Positions 1 through 10,982 of a stretch of 64,000 nucleotides of DNA are shown here, one piece after another. Each line of letters starts with the position of its first letter. Position 1 is the stretch's first letter. The notes under the pieces are model-generated. The model was not told the DNA's origin. It ran no database searches and worked only from the letters and a program-made list of their open reading frames with translations. Source of the stretch: Numida meleagris (lineage: Eukaryota; Chordata; Aves; Galliformes; Numididae). Made by a program: the position numbers and the translations under genes. Where the stretch lies: the NCBI RefSeq assembly GCF_002078875.1, contig NW_018364550.1, positions 1-64,000 on the forward strand, read 5' to 3'.

Positions 1-205
1 TTTTTGTGTTAGATCCGTCTACGGGTCCCCCTCTTCCCAGGTTGCGGCTCCGCGCTTCTCTGCCGCTTTAGCCGCCGGACCGCCCGGGGGCTGGCTCTTA
101 TCGCCGGCGATTTTTTTTTTTCTTTCCTTCTTCCTTTCTCGTTTTTTTTCTTTTGGGCCTGTCCCCCCTTGTCACGGACGCAGATCCTTAGACAATACCA
201 TGACA
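1..205 (+). mobile_element. 3' end of an endogenous retroviral LTR, family A
   Basis: This stretch is the reverse complement of the LTR at 6453 onward: shared CAGGTTGCGGCTCCGCG, GGACCGCCCGGGGGCTGG, pyrimidine runs, and CTTGTCACGGACGCAGA. It ends TGACA at 205, like the other copies end. The LTR continues off the left edge. Directly after it comes CR1 sequence on the other strand, so it was probably inserted into that CR1. GACAG (206-210) would be one target duplication and its partner lies outside. No retroviral gene is visible. Confidence 0.8.
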
Positions 206-1353
206 GACAGTTTCCCAGGGGATCTCACCCAGCAGTTCCTTGAGCAGCGGAAGTTCACTCTCCTGAAGTTCAGGGTCCTGACTCCACTCTTTGCCAGGCT
301 TGCATTCCTCCAGATCACAAATTCCACCAGTGCATCATCAGTACAGCCCAGGCTACCTCCCATCTTAACCCCTCTAATGCTCTCCTCCACATTGGTGAGC
401 ACCAGGTCCAGTAAAGCTTCACCTCGGGCCGGTCCATCTAGTACCTGGACCAGGAAGTTATCCTCAACAGACTCCAGGAATCTCCTGGATTGTCTGCCGC
501 CCACTGTGCCACTATCCCAGCAGGTATTTGGGTGGTTGAAATCCCCAATCAGGACAAGAGCCCGTGAATGCGACACTTCCTGCAGCTGAAGCAAGAAGGC
601 CTTGTCAACAGGCTCCCCCTGATCAGGTGGCCTGTAACAGACCCCAGCCACTAGATGTCCTTTACTGGACTGAACCCTGATTTTAACCCATAAGCTCTCA
701 ACCTGGTCATGGCTGTTACTCAGCTCTTCGCAATCTATCCACTTCCTAACATAGAGGGCAACTCCCCCTCCCTTCCTGCCCTGTCTATCCCTTCCGAAGA
801 GTCTGTAGCCCTCAATCAGAGTGTTCCAATTGTGGGATTTGTCCCACCACGTTTCTGTGATAGCAACCAGATCATAATTTTCCAAGCACATCACAGTTTC
901 CAATTCCTCCTGCTTATTTCCCATGCTGCGTGCGTTAGTGTAAAGGCACTTCAGCTGGGCTTTCTGGCACACTACCTTTCTAGGAGGGCCCTCCCTCAAA
1001 CTTCCAGAAGAAATCTGAAGTTTTCCCCCACTGCTTCCTAGAGGGACACGAGAAGGTTTCAGATAGGGGGTCGGCAACATTACCTCCTCTGAGGAATTCC
1101 CAGCAGATCCTACATGACGAGTCAGAGGTTTTTCCCCACAGCCTCCTACAACGACAACATCCTCAAGCCCTTTCCTGTCCCACTGACCACTACCCTCTTC
1201 CCCCATCAAATCTAGTTGAAATTTCTGAACTACTCGCTCCACCCTAGTGAGTGTCATTTTATCCCCATCCCCCCTCATACCTAGTTTAAAGCTCTCCCAA
1301 CGAGCCCTTTCAGCTCCTGGGCTAGGATCTGCTTTCCCCTTGGAGACAGGCAA
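206..1353 (-). pseudogene. CR1 ORF2 fragment: AP-type endonuclease domain, broken
   Basis: A reading frame of about 380 codons encodes the apurinic-type endonuclease that nicks target DNA for CR1 retrotransposition. Visible motifs: LKCLYTNARSMGNK near residue 133, AITETWW (catalytic Glu), KGGGVALYV, GVCYRPPDQGEP, LIGDFNHPN (Asp and Asn), and ALLDLVLTN. The last active-site motif, normally SDH in GCSDHALVEF, reads TDD in GCTDDALVEF, so the catalytic His is lost. The frame then runs into the LTR inserted at 205, and the reverse transcriptase part is absent. A dead copy. Confidence 0.85.
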
Positions 1354-1579
1354 GGCCTGTCTGCAGCCATCAAGCCAGGTGCCGAGTAAACCGCCCCATG
1401 ATCAAAGAACCCAAAGTTCCTGTGACAGCACCAGCCTTTCAGCCACTTATTCAAAGCTTGTGTTCTCCTAGACTGCTCCGTATCCCTCACCGCCCCAGAA
1501 GGGAGAGAAGGAAATACCACTAGTGCTCCCACTCCCTCAACAATTCACACTGAAAACCCCTGAAATCTCTTTTGATATC

Positions 1580-2273
1580 TCACAGGCTTCCCCAAGCGAT
1601 TTCATTGCTGCTTGCCTGGACTATCAATAACGGGTAGTAATCAGAGGAGCAAACCAGACCTGGGAGTTTTTTGGTGATGTCCCTGACGCAGGCCCCAGGG
1701 AGGCAGCACACCTCCCTGTGGATCGAGTCAGGTCTGCATATGGGGCCCTCCATTCCCCTGAGAAGGGAATTGCCCACCACAGTGACCCTTCTGTCTTTCC
1801 TGGCAGAGGCAGTCTCAAGGCATGGGGATGACCGCCTCGCCCTAGGCAGATCCTCCCTCGCCTCCCCACTCACCTCCCCTACAATTTCCAGTGCCCCAAA
1901 CCTATTGCTTAGGGGGACCTGGGGAGGCAGCCAGGGAATGCGTCTGTGACGCCGAGCCGGGACTCTCTTCCAACCCTCCTCACCTGTCAGGTCTGTCTGA
2001 CTGTGAGGGCAGGGGGTCCACCACTTTTCTGGGGGTATCTTCCCAGCACCCTTCCCTGCAGCATGCCAGTGAGTCACTCCACCAGTCAACCTCCGATTTA
2101 CACTCCCTGAAGGTCCTTAGTCTCTCCATTTCCTCCTTGAGCTCCATCACCAAGCTGAGCAGATCATTCACCTGCTCGCACCTCACACAGGTGGAACTCC
2201 TGCCACCTTCCCCTGGCAGCAGCAGGGGGGAGTGCCTGACACTCCCCACAGCTGGAGACTTGAACAGCCACAT
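1580..2273 (-). pseudogene. CR1 ORF1 remnant
   Basis: Two overlapping minus-strand frames (2273-1980 and 2089-1580) together cover CR1 ORF1, an RNA-binding chaperone of the element. The upstream frame has a heptad-like ELKEEMERLRTF segment. The downstream frame has the esterase-like block VTVVGNSLLRGMEGPICRPD and VCCLPGACVRDITKKLP. A frame change near 2000-2080 separates them, so no full ORF1 protein can be made. Confidence 0.7.
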
Positions 2274-2690
2274 TTTTGGGCAGGCCCTCCATCTGTGTTG
2301 CCAGTCTTCCTAGGGGAAGCCCACTGTCTAGTGGAGACCACGTTTGAACCTGAGGTCTCAGAGACTGTCGATAAGAGAGCTGGTCTCCTGAGCAAAGAGA
2401 CCCACCTCCTACACCCATAGCTGCAGTACCTTATGGGCAGTGTGGGCTGTGCTCGAGCACTGGTCTCCCCTCTCTGTTCACAGCAGGCAGCAACCCTGCT
2501 CACCCTCTGTGCCTTGTGGCCAGAAGCTAGCTTCTGCCCTCCCCGAGGCTATATAAAGCCTGGCAGCCAAGGGTCAAGGTCAAGGGTGGGAAACAAGTGT
2601 GCCAGCTCCACCCCTGCTTGCTCAGCAGCCTACCCATGAGCTGCTAGCCCCCAGCACAAGCACAGCACTGATGCTGGCTTCAAAAAAGCC

Positions 2691-4185
2691 TTAAAAAGAG
2701 CTTTCTTGTCAGACTTTTTTGCTTCAGATCCCTTGCCCAGTGCAGTCTTACCTGCCCTGAAACTGGTCTCTGCAGCAATTCTTATTGTGTAACTCATGCA
2801 GTTACACAATCAGGAAAAATGTCATGCAAAACAAGAAAACCCAATACAATCCAAGAACAAAAAACCAAAAGCTGTCATTGCAATGTTATTTTTCATTGCT
2901 CCAAGTTGGCTCCCAGTGGCATAGTGCAGACAGGTGACTCAGTCCCTCCATACCTGGTTACAGCGCCAGTATCTAACTGCGCACACCAGCAAGACAAACA
3001 CCAGGTAATCAAAAACAAATGTTAGAGGCCTCAGAGAGCCTGCAGTAAGTTATGAATCTGAATTACTAAGCTCTGTTAGTCTTACAGGTGCTTTGCCAGT
3101 TGCTTTTTACAGTCGTGGGATGAGATGGGTTTTATTACTATCATAAAATAAAGTGAAGGAAATGAACAATGGGGACATGAGGATCACATCTCATCTATCT
3201 TCTTGGTTCTCTGTTTTTGGAGCCATGTAAAGCTGGAGGATGATCCAAACATCACATGAGAGGAGAGAAAATACCCACATGGCAAAAGGAGCCAAGTGTT
3301 TTGAAGCAATACAAAAAAGCCTGTCTTTCCCTCCTGTTCACACTCCCCCTGTGCTGAAAGAGAGTCCTGTGTTTGCTACAGAGACTTTGTTTCCAGCAAA
3401 CAGAGAATGCTTGGAAAAAGACAGTTAGGAAAAAATACACCAGGATTTTCTTTCAAGCATCTATTGCCTCATGAGCAATTTTAATAAAAAAATAATTTAC
3501 ACACTTACCTCCTGTCCACTGTAGGAGATGCTTTCTGCTCCTTTCTTCATGAGCTTTTCAGTGCTGGGTGTATTTGCACATGATCTGGACCTTTATCTCA
3601 AGGGTTCACCTGCTGCTCACTTTCTACCTGAAGCTGAGTAAGCATGTCAGTAACATGGTGCCTGTTCTCAAAGCAGCACGTTGGGATATCATGGAAGGGA
3701 CAACAGCTGCCTCAGTTAAGGACTGAGCCACAAAAATGCATTAAATGCCCTAGGAGGCGAAGATCTGGTTTTCATTAAGTACTCCACATGATAAGAACCA
3801 GGGGGAGTGAAGCCCAGGAAGCAGGCAGTGCATACACACAACTCACATGAAATTTTTTATAATGCTTTCCGCAAGTGTCAATGAGTCTGAGCAAGAGTCA
3901 GCTGTCGGAGGGACAGCCCTTCTAAAGGCAGGGCTGCTGGGGCTGATTCTTAACACTTTGCCCAAATTCCCCAGCATGATGTCACCACCTGCTGCCCTCC
4001 AGCCAGTCCAAGATCCTGGAAACAGATATCTCTTGCTTGAGCATTTAATTCCCAAAAATGTAGTCAGGGCAGTACACAAAAAGGGCTCTTCCCACCAGGT
4101 AGTTTTTAGTCTCACATCAGAAGAGGAAGACAAAGTGGCCCAGAGCAGTTGTGTTTTCTACCTCACCAAACTATGATACTCATTT
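2691..4185. other. Intergenic, no gene recognised
   Basis: Unique-looking sequence between CR1 fragments. Contains one perfect 11-bp inverted repeat (2784-2794 with 2800-2810). Open frames of 60-110 codons on both strands (for example around 3843-4176) show no recognisable domain and look like chance frames. Confidence 0.5.
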
Positions 4186-4375
4186 CATAGAATCCTAGAA
4201 TGGCTTGGGTTGGAAGGGATCATAAAACCCATCCAGTCCCAACCCCCCTGCTGTGGGCAGGGTTGCCACCCATCAGATCAGGTTGCTCATGGCCCCAAAT
4301 AACTCAACCTTTAAAAGTTCCAGGGATGAGGCATCCATAGTTTCTCAGGGCAGCCTGTGCCAGTGCCTGATCAGC
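4186..4375 (-). mobile_element. CR1 LINE 3' tail fragment
   Basis: The plus strand reads CATAGAATCCTAGAATGG then TTGGGTTGGAAGGGAT and the phrase CAGGGTTGCCACCCATCAG, the complement of the conserved CR1 3' UTR. The element therefore lies on the minus strand with its 3' end at 4186. It is strongly 5'-truncated and fades out near 4375. Confidence 0.85.
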
Positions 4376-6452
4376 CTGTGGCATGTGGAGGTATTGTCAC
4401 TCTGCCTTCATTTTAGAAGAGCCTCTCTATTTCTGGGGAGTACTCTTCCTGCTTTAAAGACTGAATGGAAACACAGAGAAATTTGGGTTTGAATGCAGGG
4501 AATGCCCTATGCACCTTCAGCATGCCCCTTCTGCCCCACTCTCACCCATCCCTAGATGTGGAGGAGGAAAAAGCAAGGTATTTTTATTTCCATCCTGTTC
4601 TCTCTGCTCTAGGTACAAGTGGGATGGTGGGAAGGGGTCACTCTTAAATCATCTCTGGTCCCACAAGACTCAGACCTTGTCATGATTAGTTCATTTCTAG
4701 CACAGAGACGGAAGACAAAGCACAGGACTTCCTTCTTTTCTGCCAGATTGCACTGGCTCTTTGTCCCAACCTGCTCAGTCTGGTCTCTTCTCCTCCCTTC
4801 CTAGGCTATTCCCCCTGAAATTCCTACCATGCTAATGAGCCATACCATTCTTAAGGCAATACCAGCATTACTGCTATTAGAAAACCACCAGTTATTGCTG
4901 CATGCTCTCCATTCCCTTCCTACCATGTGCCCAGCATCATTAATTCACCTTCTCCTTCTCTGTGTTCCTTATTCCTCTTCATGTGTATCCCTGGAGAAGC
5001 ACCCAAAGGGGCACCAAAGCTACCTGTTTCCCTTCATTCAGCAAACCACTGGCAGGAATCATCAGCTGTTTGGAAAACATTGCTTCAGTGATGTGGGGGA
5101 GCTGGTGGTGGGTTACTTATCTGTGCCTCCCCAGCCACATCTTCTGCAGGTTAAGATGGCCATCTTCTTGGCAAGGGGACAGGGCTAAGAGTTTCTGGCA
5201 AGACTGTCACACACAGAACACTCACCCTGTGAAACCTTTCCATTGCCTCAGACACAAAAGATATTCTCCAAGTGCCCTCAGACAAGCAACCTCTGATTTC
5301 TGCAAGTATCTAGCTCCCAGACATTTTCCTGTTAAGCTATTTCCTTATGCAAGAGGGTGCAAGCAGGGGAGGGGCGGTAGCTCACAGTCTTTCCTATGTG
5401 GAAGGGGTTTACATTTAGCTGCCATCAAAGCTTGCGTTGAAAAATGGTATAGGCTGGACAAGGTAAGCTAGTTTTGGAGACACAGAGAATCTACAAAGGA
5501 AAGAAGTTTGTTGTTGTTGCTCTTGTTTGCCTCTTTTTGTTTTAAAGTCACTGAGCTCACCAACACATGTGTTATATCCCTAATCTGATGGACCAAGGAA
5601 AGGGGTGCAGAAACAGCTGCAGCATGCTTTCTTATAAACTGTACTTCGACAGCAGATTTGATTCAAGGGAAAACTTTCCGTTGTTAGATGGCAGCTTTTC
5701 AGTTGGCAATTCTACCCAAAATGCACTTTTCTCAGCTAGCTACAAAATCTCCTTGGTGAAAGCAGGTTGAACACATTCAGCAATTACCCTCCAGGAACAA
5801 GCATCTGATTTTACATTCTCACCTTTTCCTTGGGGAAGCACTCCCAGTGCTGGTGGATCCAAAAAAATCTCATCTTTTACGCTCCTGAAGTGACATTCTT
5901 CTTCCTACCCCCTATCACAACAAAGCTGCAGTGCTCTAGCCTTCCTCTAATATAAAATGAATGGCAGGATTCCAGCACTTCTACTCATCTCAGCTAGTGC
6001 GTACATGTGCAAGGGAAGACACAATCCTGCAAAAGAAATAAATAATTTCTGGACTTCAAAGCGGTCCTTTCTAAGACAAACAGGGAATATCTTTTTAAAC
6101 AAAAATCACCTCAGCATCCCTTACTTTGCCTTACTTAGTGCCCGGTAAAAACAGTCTCACCAGTTCTGCTATCTCTGGAGTCTTTGGAATTGGCATGAAG
6201 AAGACACATGGTAGAGCTGCAGCTGGAACACAGCTTATGTTTCCGGAGTACATTCTTCCTCTAAAAAGTATTTTTTTTCATGACTTAAAACAAGTGTCTC
6301 AGTGATAGGGCTGCTCCTTCTCCTTCTGGTGTTTGTCCATGCTACTTCTCTGTTGCACTGTGGAGAAACACATTTCAGATGCACTCTGATGTTTAACAGC
6401 TGTATCTGGCAAAGACTAAGATTCAGTAAATCCAAAGCAATGTGAATGCTGT
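4376..6452. other. Intergenic, no gene recognised
   Basis: No protein domain, RNA gene or clear repeat seen. Several plus-strand frames of 60-170 codons lie here, the longest 4962-5471. Their composition is biased by pyrimidine-rich DNA, and they show no known motif or consistent initiation context. Confidence 0.5.
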
Positions 6453-7014
6453 TGTCACAGTATTATCTAAGGGTCTGCGTCCGTGACAAGGGGAACAGGC
6501 CCGAAAGAAAAAAAAAAACGAGAAAAGAGGAAGGAAAGAAAGAAAAAAAAAATTGCTGGCGATAAGGGCCAGCCCCCGGGCGGTCCGGTGGCTAAAGCGG
6601 CGGAGAAGCCGCGGAGCCGCAACCTGGGAAAACAAAGGGAAGAGGGAAAAAGAAAAAAAAACAGCGGCACCAATCTGAGGAGGAACAACCAACTTTACTA
6701 AATATATCAAAATGAGGCTAGTAGAATTATATTAGAGAGTTTACAGGCTGAAAATCTTACACAGTAAACTGCAGGAGGACCACGTGCTTCCTCTGCCGGG
6801 CAGGAAGGAACAGACCCCGCGTCTCCCACGCAGCTTCACCCCCTCCCTTCCAACGCAAAGACCCCTGGGGCGTGCACCGCCTCCCCTCCCCCTCAGAGGG
6901 CCACACCAAAAAAGGTAGTTTGCAGTAACCAGGGGATTAACTCTTTAACTGCCCGTACCTTACATGATGTAATGATGTGGAATACCGACAACAAAAAATC
7001 ACAAAACCATAACA
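6453..7014 (-). mobile_element. Endogenous retroviral LTR, family A, solo
   Basis: 562 bp with TGT...ACA ends (plus strand TGTCACAGTATT to CCATAACA). A 5-bp target duplication flanks it with one mismatch: GCTGT at 6448-6452 and GCTAT at 7015-7019. It shares terminal and internal blocks with the LTRs at 1-205 and 63252-63779 (CCGTGACAAGGGGA, AACAGCGGCACCAATCTGAG, CATGATGTAATGATGTGG). No internal retroviral sequence adjoins, so it is a solo LTR. Sense is the minus strand. It lies about 850 bp beyond the proposed LRP6 3' end. Confidence 0.85.
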
Positions 7015-7864
7015 GCTATTCAGACTTCCAGCTTGCTACAACATTGACTCTGTAGAAAGGTAGCCACTGCTGTTTAAAGAAAAAAGAACGCTGGTAAGTC
7101 TTCTGCAGCTCCACAGCAACTCACAACTAGAACTTTGAGAGAATAGCACAGCTCCCACCTGCTCTGACATAACAGCTCATCTTCCAAGGTAGAATGAATA
7201 CAGCACCTGATAGCATGTTATTTGAGAATGTGTAGTAGTGATATGTGGCTTGCCTATGCCTGCAGGTAGAAGAACAGATAATGTAATCTCCATTATAAAT
7301 ATAAATATATATATAAATCTCTGTATAGCCATATCCATTCCAATATAAAGCCATATTGTGGTCTCAACTAGTGGTTGGAAATGGAGTAGGAATTCCTATG
7401 CTGAGCTTATACATTCAAAACTACTTCCTACCCAATTACTCATTACAGTGAGAGGATTGTGATTTGGGTGTTTGCTTTGTTTTACACTGAAATTTAATCT
7501 AGTTCTCCTTGCAAACATTTAGATACAGATTTAAAGATCAGCAGTCTCAAAATAACTATCACGGATCTCTTCAGCAAGAAGTAAACTTCTCTAGTTTGTA
7601 TTATTTCATGAACCAATTTAAGTGGTGAATAATGAAGACTTTCATCTTTAAAATGAATCTATTTATCATACAGAATAATGGAAATGAATAGAACTGGCTG
7701 AAGTCAACTGTATATTTCATGCAAAGGCATTTGTGTTGGCAGTCTGCCTACAGCATCAGGGAGCTGAGGACCTTCTGACTTTTAAAAGAGTTGAGCAAAC
7801 ACACTCATGGGACTTTACCTGTCGTCATCTTTCCTTCAGATGCTGAAATAAAATAAGGCATATC
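7015..7864. other. Spacer between LTR and LRP6 3' end
   Basis: AT-rich, with an (AT)-rich run at 7293-7320. Nothing else recognised. It could belong to a longer LRP6 3' UTR if the poly(A) signal at 7885 is not used. Confidence 0.5.
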
Positions 7865-7884
7865 CCTTTTTTTTCACTCTTAGT

Positions 7885-7890
7885 TTTATT
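7885..7890 (-). terminator. LRP6: Distal poly(A) signal candidate, LRP6
   Basis: AATAAA on the minus strand (TTTATT on +), about 5.7 kb after the stop, near the end of the unique AT-rich block and before the LTR at 7014. A second AATAAA lies at 7992-7987. Chosen because the resulting UTR length suits the family; not proven. Confidence 0.4.
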
Positions 7891-10800
7891 ATAAAAATCA
7901 AAATTTCATTTGTTACAACTCAGTTTATAGTAATTATTGGAAAGGATTTTTGTACAAGGTTTATATACACCTTATAAGTAAAGCACTTTATTTTACAGAA
8001 AAAAAAGTTAGTAAATGAGTGAATAGGGTTGACCAAATGTTGGTCATTATAATACAAATACATCCTTGCAAAGCACCATCTTACCAAAGTTGATGAACAA
8101 GAGACAACAGCTGGCTTTAAAACAATGACAAACAGTGATTAAAGCTTATAAAAAAAGAACAAACAAAACAAAAACAAGATTAAAAGTCTGAAAGCAGCAC
8201 CAGATCCTTCATTTGCAAACAAGGCTAGTTCAGCTTAAGCCTGGTGGTATCCCCTTTACAAAAGACACTTTCATTTTCCCTGGCTGACTCTCAACTGCCT
8301 GGCTTAAGGCTATAGCCATTTTAATCGGGACTTCAAAGATGCTCCTTGTTCATTGAAAAGAGGGGAACATGACTGCTCTCCAATAGTTTCATCAAAATAA
8401 TCCTGCATGCTATTAGGACATTTCTAATACGGACAGTTTTCTTACTCTGCTTTGCACTGTTTTGGAGTGGATTGCCCAGTCCCTATAAATATCAGGTTAT
8501 TATCAACCACTGACCTGCCTTTTTAAAAATGAAAAAAAAAAAAAATGCTCATTTGGATCACTATGGCTTTTTATTTTACTTCCTTTAGAAATAAATTGAA
8601 TGTCCCTAACCTATTTTCAGGGTGTATTTGTCACCTGCCAATTACATTAAAGGTTAATTTGCAAGCAATAACCCTATCACAGTGCAACTTAAAAAGAATG
8701 GCTAGGAAAGCAATTTCTCAAAAACAATGCCGAAATTATTTGTGCACCCAATGAGCCAGTTATTTTTTGTTGTGTAAATAATAATCTGCTACATGCACAG
8801 TACACATTCCAGAGCAGATTCTGTCCATTACAATATTATGTGCCAACCATACTCAAGACAAATTTGTCAGGCACAGAGTGATTGATAATGTTTTAGTGAT
8901 GTTTTGAAGAAGCCATTTGGTTCAGCACCATGCATGACCAGAGAGTTCTGTAGTTCAAGCATTTCCCTCTCAAATGGTGATAATTAGTTCAGGGAGATTT
9001 CCCAAGCAATAAGAAATGGAAATCCTCAATACTCAAGAAAGTGACCTTTTCTTTTTCTTAAGACAGACTTAACTGGTTTAAAGTAGAATGAATGAATTAG
9101 TTTTTAAGTCTCACAAATCAAACAATTTCTGGAGACTCAGACGTAACAAATAGAGAAGCAATGCACAAACCAGGGACCAGAACACCAATAAAATTCATTA
9201 ATGCAATAAATGGACTTTGTGCATATTCCTTCACTTGCAGTGGATAGTGTCACCTGTCATGTCAAGCAGTTTGGGTGAATTTTTCTTCATAATTACTACA
9301 ACAGATTAATTTTTATATACTTAGTGAGAACAGAGGAGCAACTCAACTGCAAACTGGACTCCCGAAGTAATGCAACAGCATCAAAAATGTGCTTACACTC
9401 CTGCTTTGCATGACAGAGCACTAATTATTCAGGTTAACATAGCAAATAGTCTGCTATCTATCCTGTAACCTAGACAAAAGAAGTCCACCTTACAAGAGAC
9501 AGCATGACAGTACCCAGCATCAGCACTTTGAAAGGCAACAAGGCCAAATGTGCCATTGTGGGTGTGTGAATATGTATGTACGCATGAGAAAATTATCAGC
9601 TTTGGGTAAACTCACATTATCAAATATATGTGTACCTGCATATATATATATATATATACTTGTACTTGTTCATGGGGCAATGCGATGGTAGCAATTTGGT
9701 ATTTATAATACTGAAAGGTACAACCCACAGCAAAATGTGCCCTTTGATTATAAACTAGCTCATTTGCATGTTTTGCATTAGTGTGAATATTCAATTTAAT
9801 GTAAACATAAGTTCCATGAATGCATGGAAAACATTCTTTATTTCAGGTTATTTGCATGTTCTGTTTACCCGATTTAAGCTCTTTTCAAATAAATATCTTG
9901 GTATCTGAAACCTGTGGAAAAATGATGAGTGTTCCTTAGGAAGACACACAGCACCATATGGCAGGCATAATTTGAAAAGGCAATATTAGGCCTCATTTAT
10001 ATTACCATTTAAACACATAAAGCTCCTGCAAGGAGCAAAGGCTAGTTTTCATCAAACTTTATACTGTAATGTCCATTATTATTATTATTATTTTTAAACT
10101 AGAAAGGACTGTTCCTTTCCTGTTTTAGCATGCCAGCTATATCCATGCCCAGAAACTCAGCAACGAACACTTTCCAGGTGTCCAAAGAAAAAACTACACA
10201 TTTAATATAGTTGTGCTAAATACCCCTATTTATATGCATATATATTTATATGTTGTAAGATGAGGATATTTGTGCATAGCTTAAGGACTATGAATCATTT
10301 TCATTTATATCAATGTGACCTCTTCAATGTTAATGCCACACACCTACCCAACTATATCCTAAATTGACATGCGTGAATTACCTATAGTCCTAACATCTTA
10401 GTCAATTTGAGAAGCAGAAGAAAGCACGATCATGACTGAGGGAAGGAGAGAGTATTAGTCATGACTGGCTCAGAGGCAGAAAGGAACAGGGAGGTCATTC
10501 AGATCCAATATTTAAACAGTCTATGGTTTGTGCACTGTGATTAAGTCAAGTGCATATATTAGCTGCAGCAACGCTTTTGTAATTTGGACAACTAGCCAAG
10601 AGGAATTTTGCAGATCATCAATTCATTCTAAATTTTACTCTAGATTTACTGTAAAAATACATGTACATGCAAAGGCAGATCAAAGTTTCCCACTAAATAA
10701 ATTCTTTGGATAATCCAGACAAGCAAGTCTGCTCCCTATGCTGGTCTTCAGTGGAAAAAACATAGTCTGTCCACTTTCCTGCTCTTCACATCCCAGAGAC

Positions 10801-10953
10801 AGATCACTCAAAATATCTGATGTACAAGGTGAGATGTAGACGTGATCAAATTCTACACAAAATTACTCATCTACCCCACTGATTTCAACTGAAGTACGTA
10901 TGGATGTAAACCAGCATAGAACTCAGGCAGCACAGTTCACATGAAGGGAACTT

Positions 10954-10982
10954 TCATTATAATTAACCCTCATTATAATTAA
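10954..10982. repeat. Two-copy short tandem repeat in the 3' UTR
   Basis: The unit CATTATAATTAAC occurs twice in succession, with a 2-3 nt spacer. The core TTATAATTAA is nearly self-complementary. Confidence 0.7.

Larger units (their letters stand above)
206..2690 (-). mobile_element. CR1 LINE, 5' half: 5' UTR, ORF1 and endonuclease start
   Basis: Non-LTR retrotransposon of the avian CR1 family, read on the minus strand from about 2690 down to the LTR insertion at 205. The 5' part is a GC-richer leader, followed by ORF1 remnants with a Cys-rich segment (CGECQ), a coiled-coil stretch (NDLLSLVMELKEEMERLR) and the conserved block DRRVTVVGNSLLRGMEGPI. ORF2 begins below about 1353 with the AP-endonuclease. 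Frames are broken between the blocks. The 5' boundary is approximate. Confidence 0.85.

Noticed and set aside
3480..3540. Donor-like AGGTAAGTG on the minus strand at about 3505, a possible exon of a neighbouring gene
   Set aside because: No recognisable coding sequence precedes it and no matching acceptor with an open frame was found.
4962..5471. 169-codon plus-strand frame
   Set aside because: No motif, biased composition, an overlapping 119-codon frame on the same strand and no splice or promoter context.
6423..6710. Overlapping frames of 70-95 codons, Phe/Ser/Leu-rich or Lys/Arg-rich
   Set aside because: They are translations of pyrimidine/purine runs inside an LTR; there is no domain and frames on both strands are equally open.
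1..7864. Neighbouring gene (BCL2L14 or ETV6 lies downstream of LRP6 in mammals)
   Set aside because: No exon of either was recognisable; the region is repeats and anonymous sequence.
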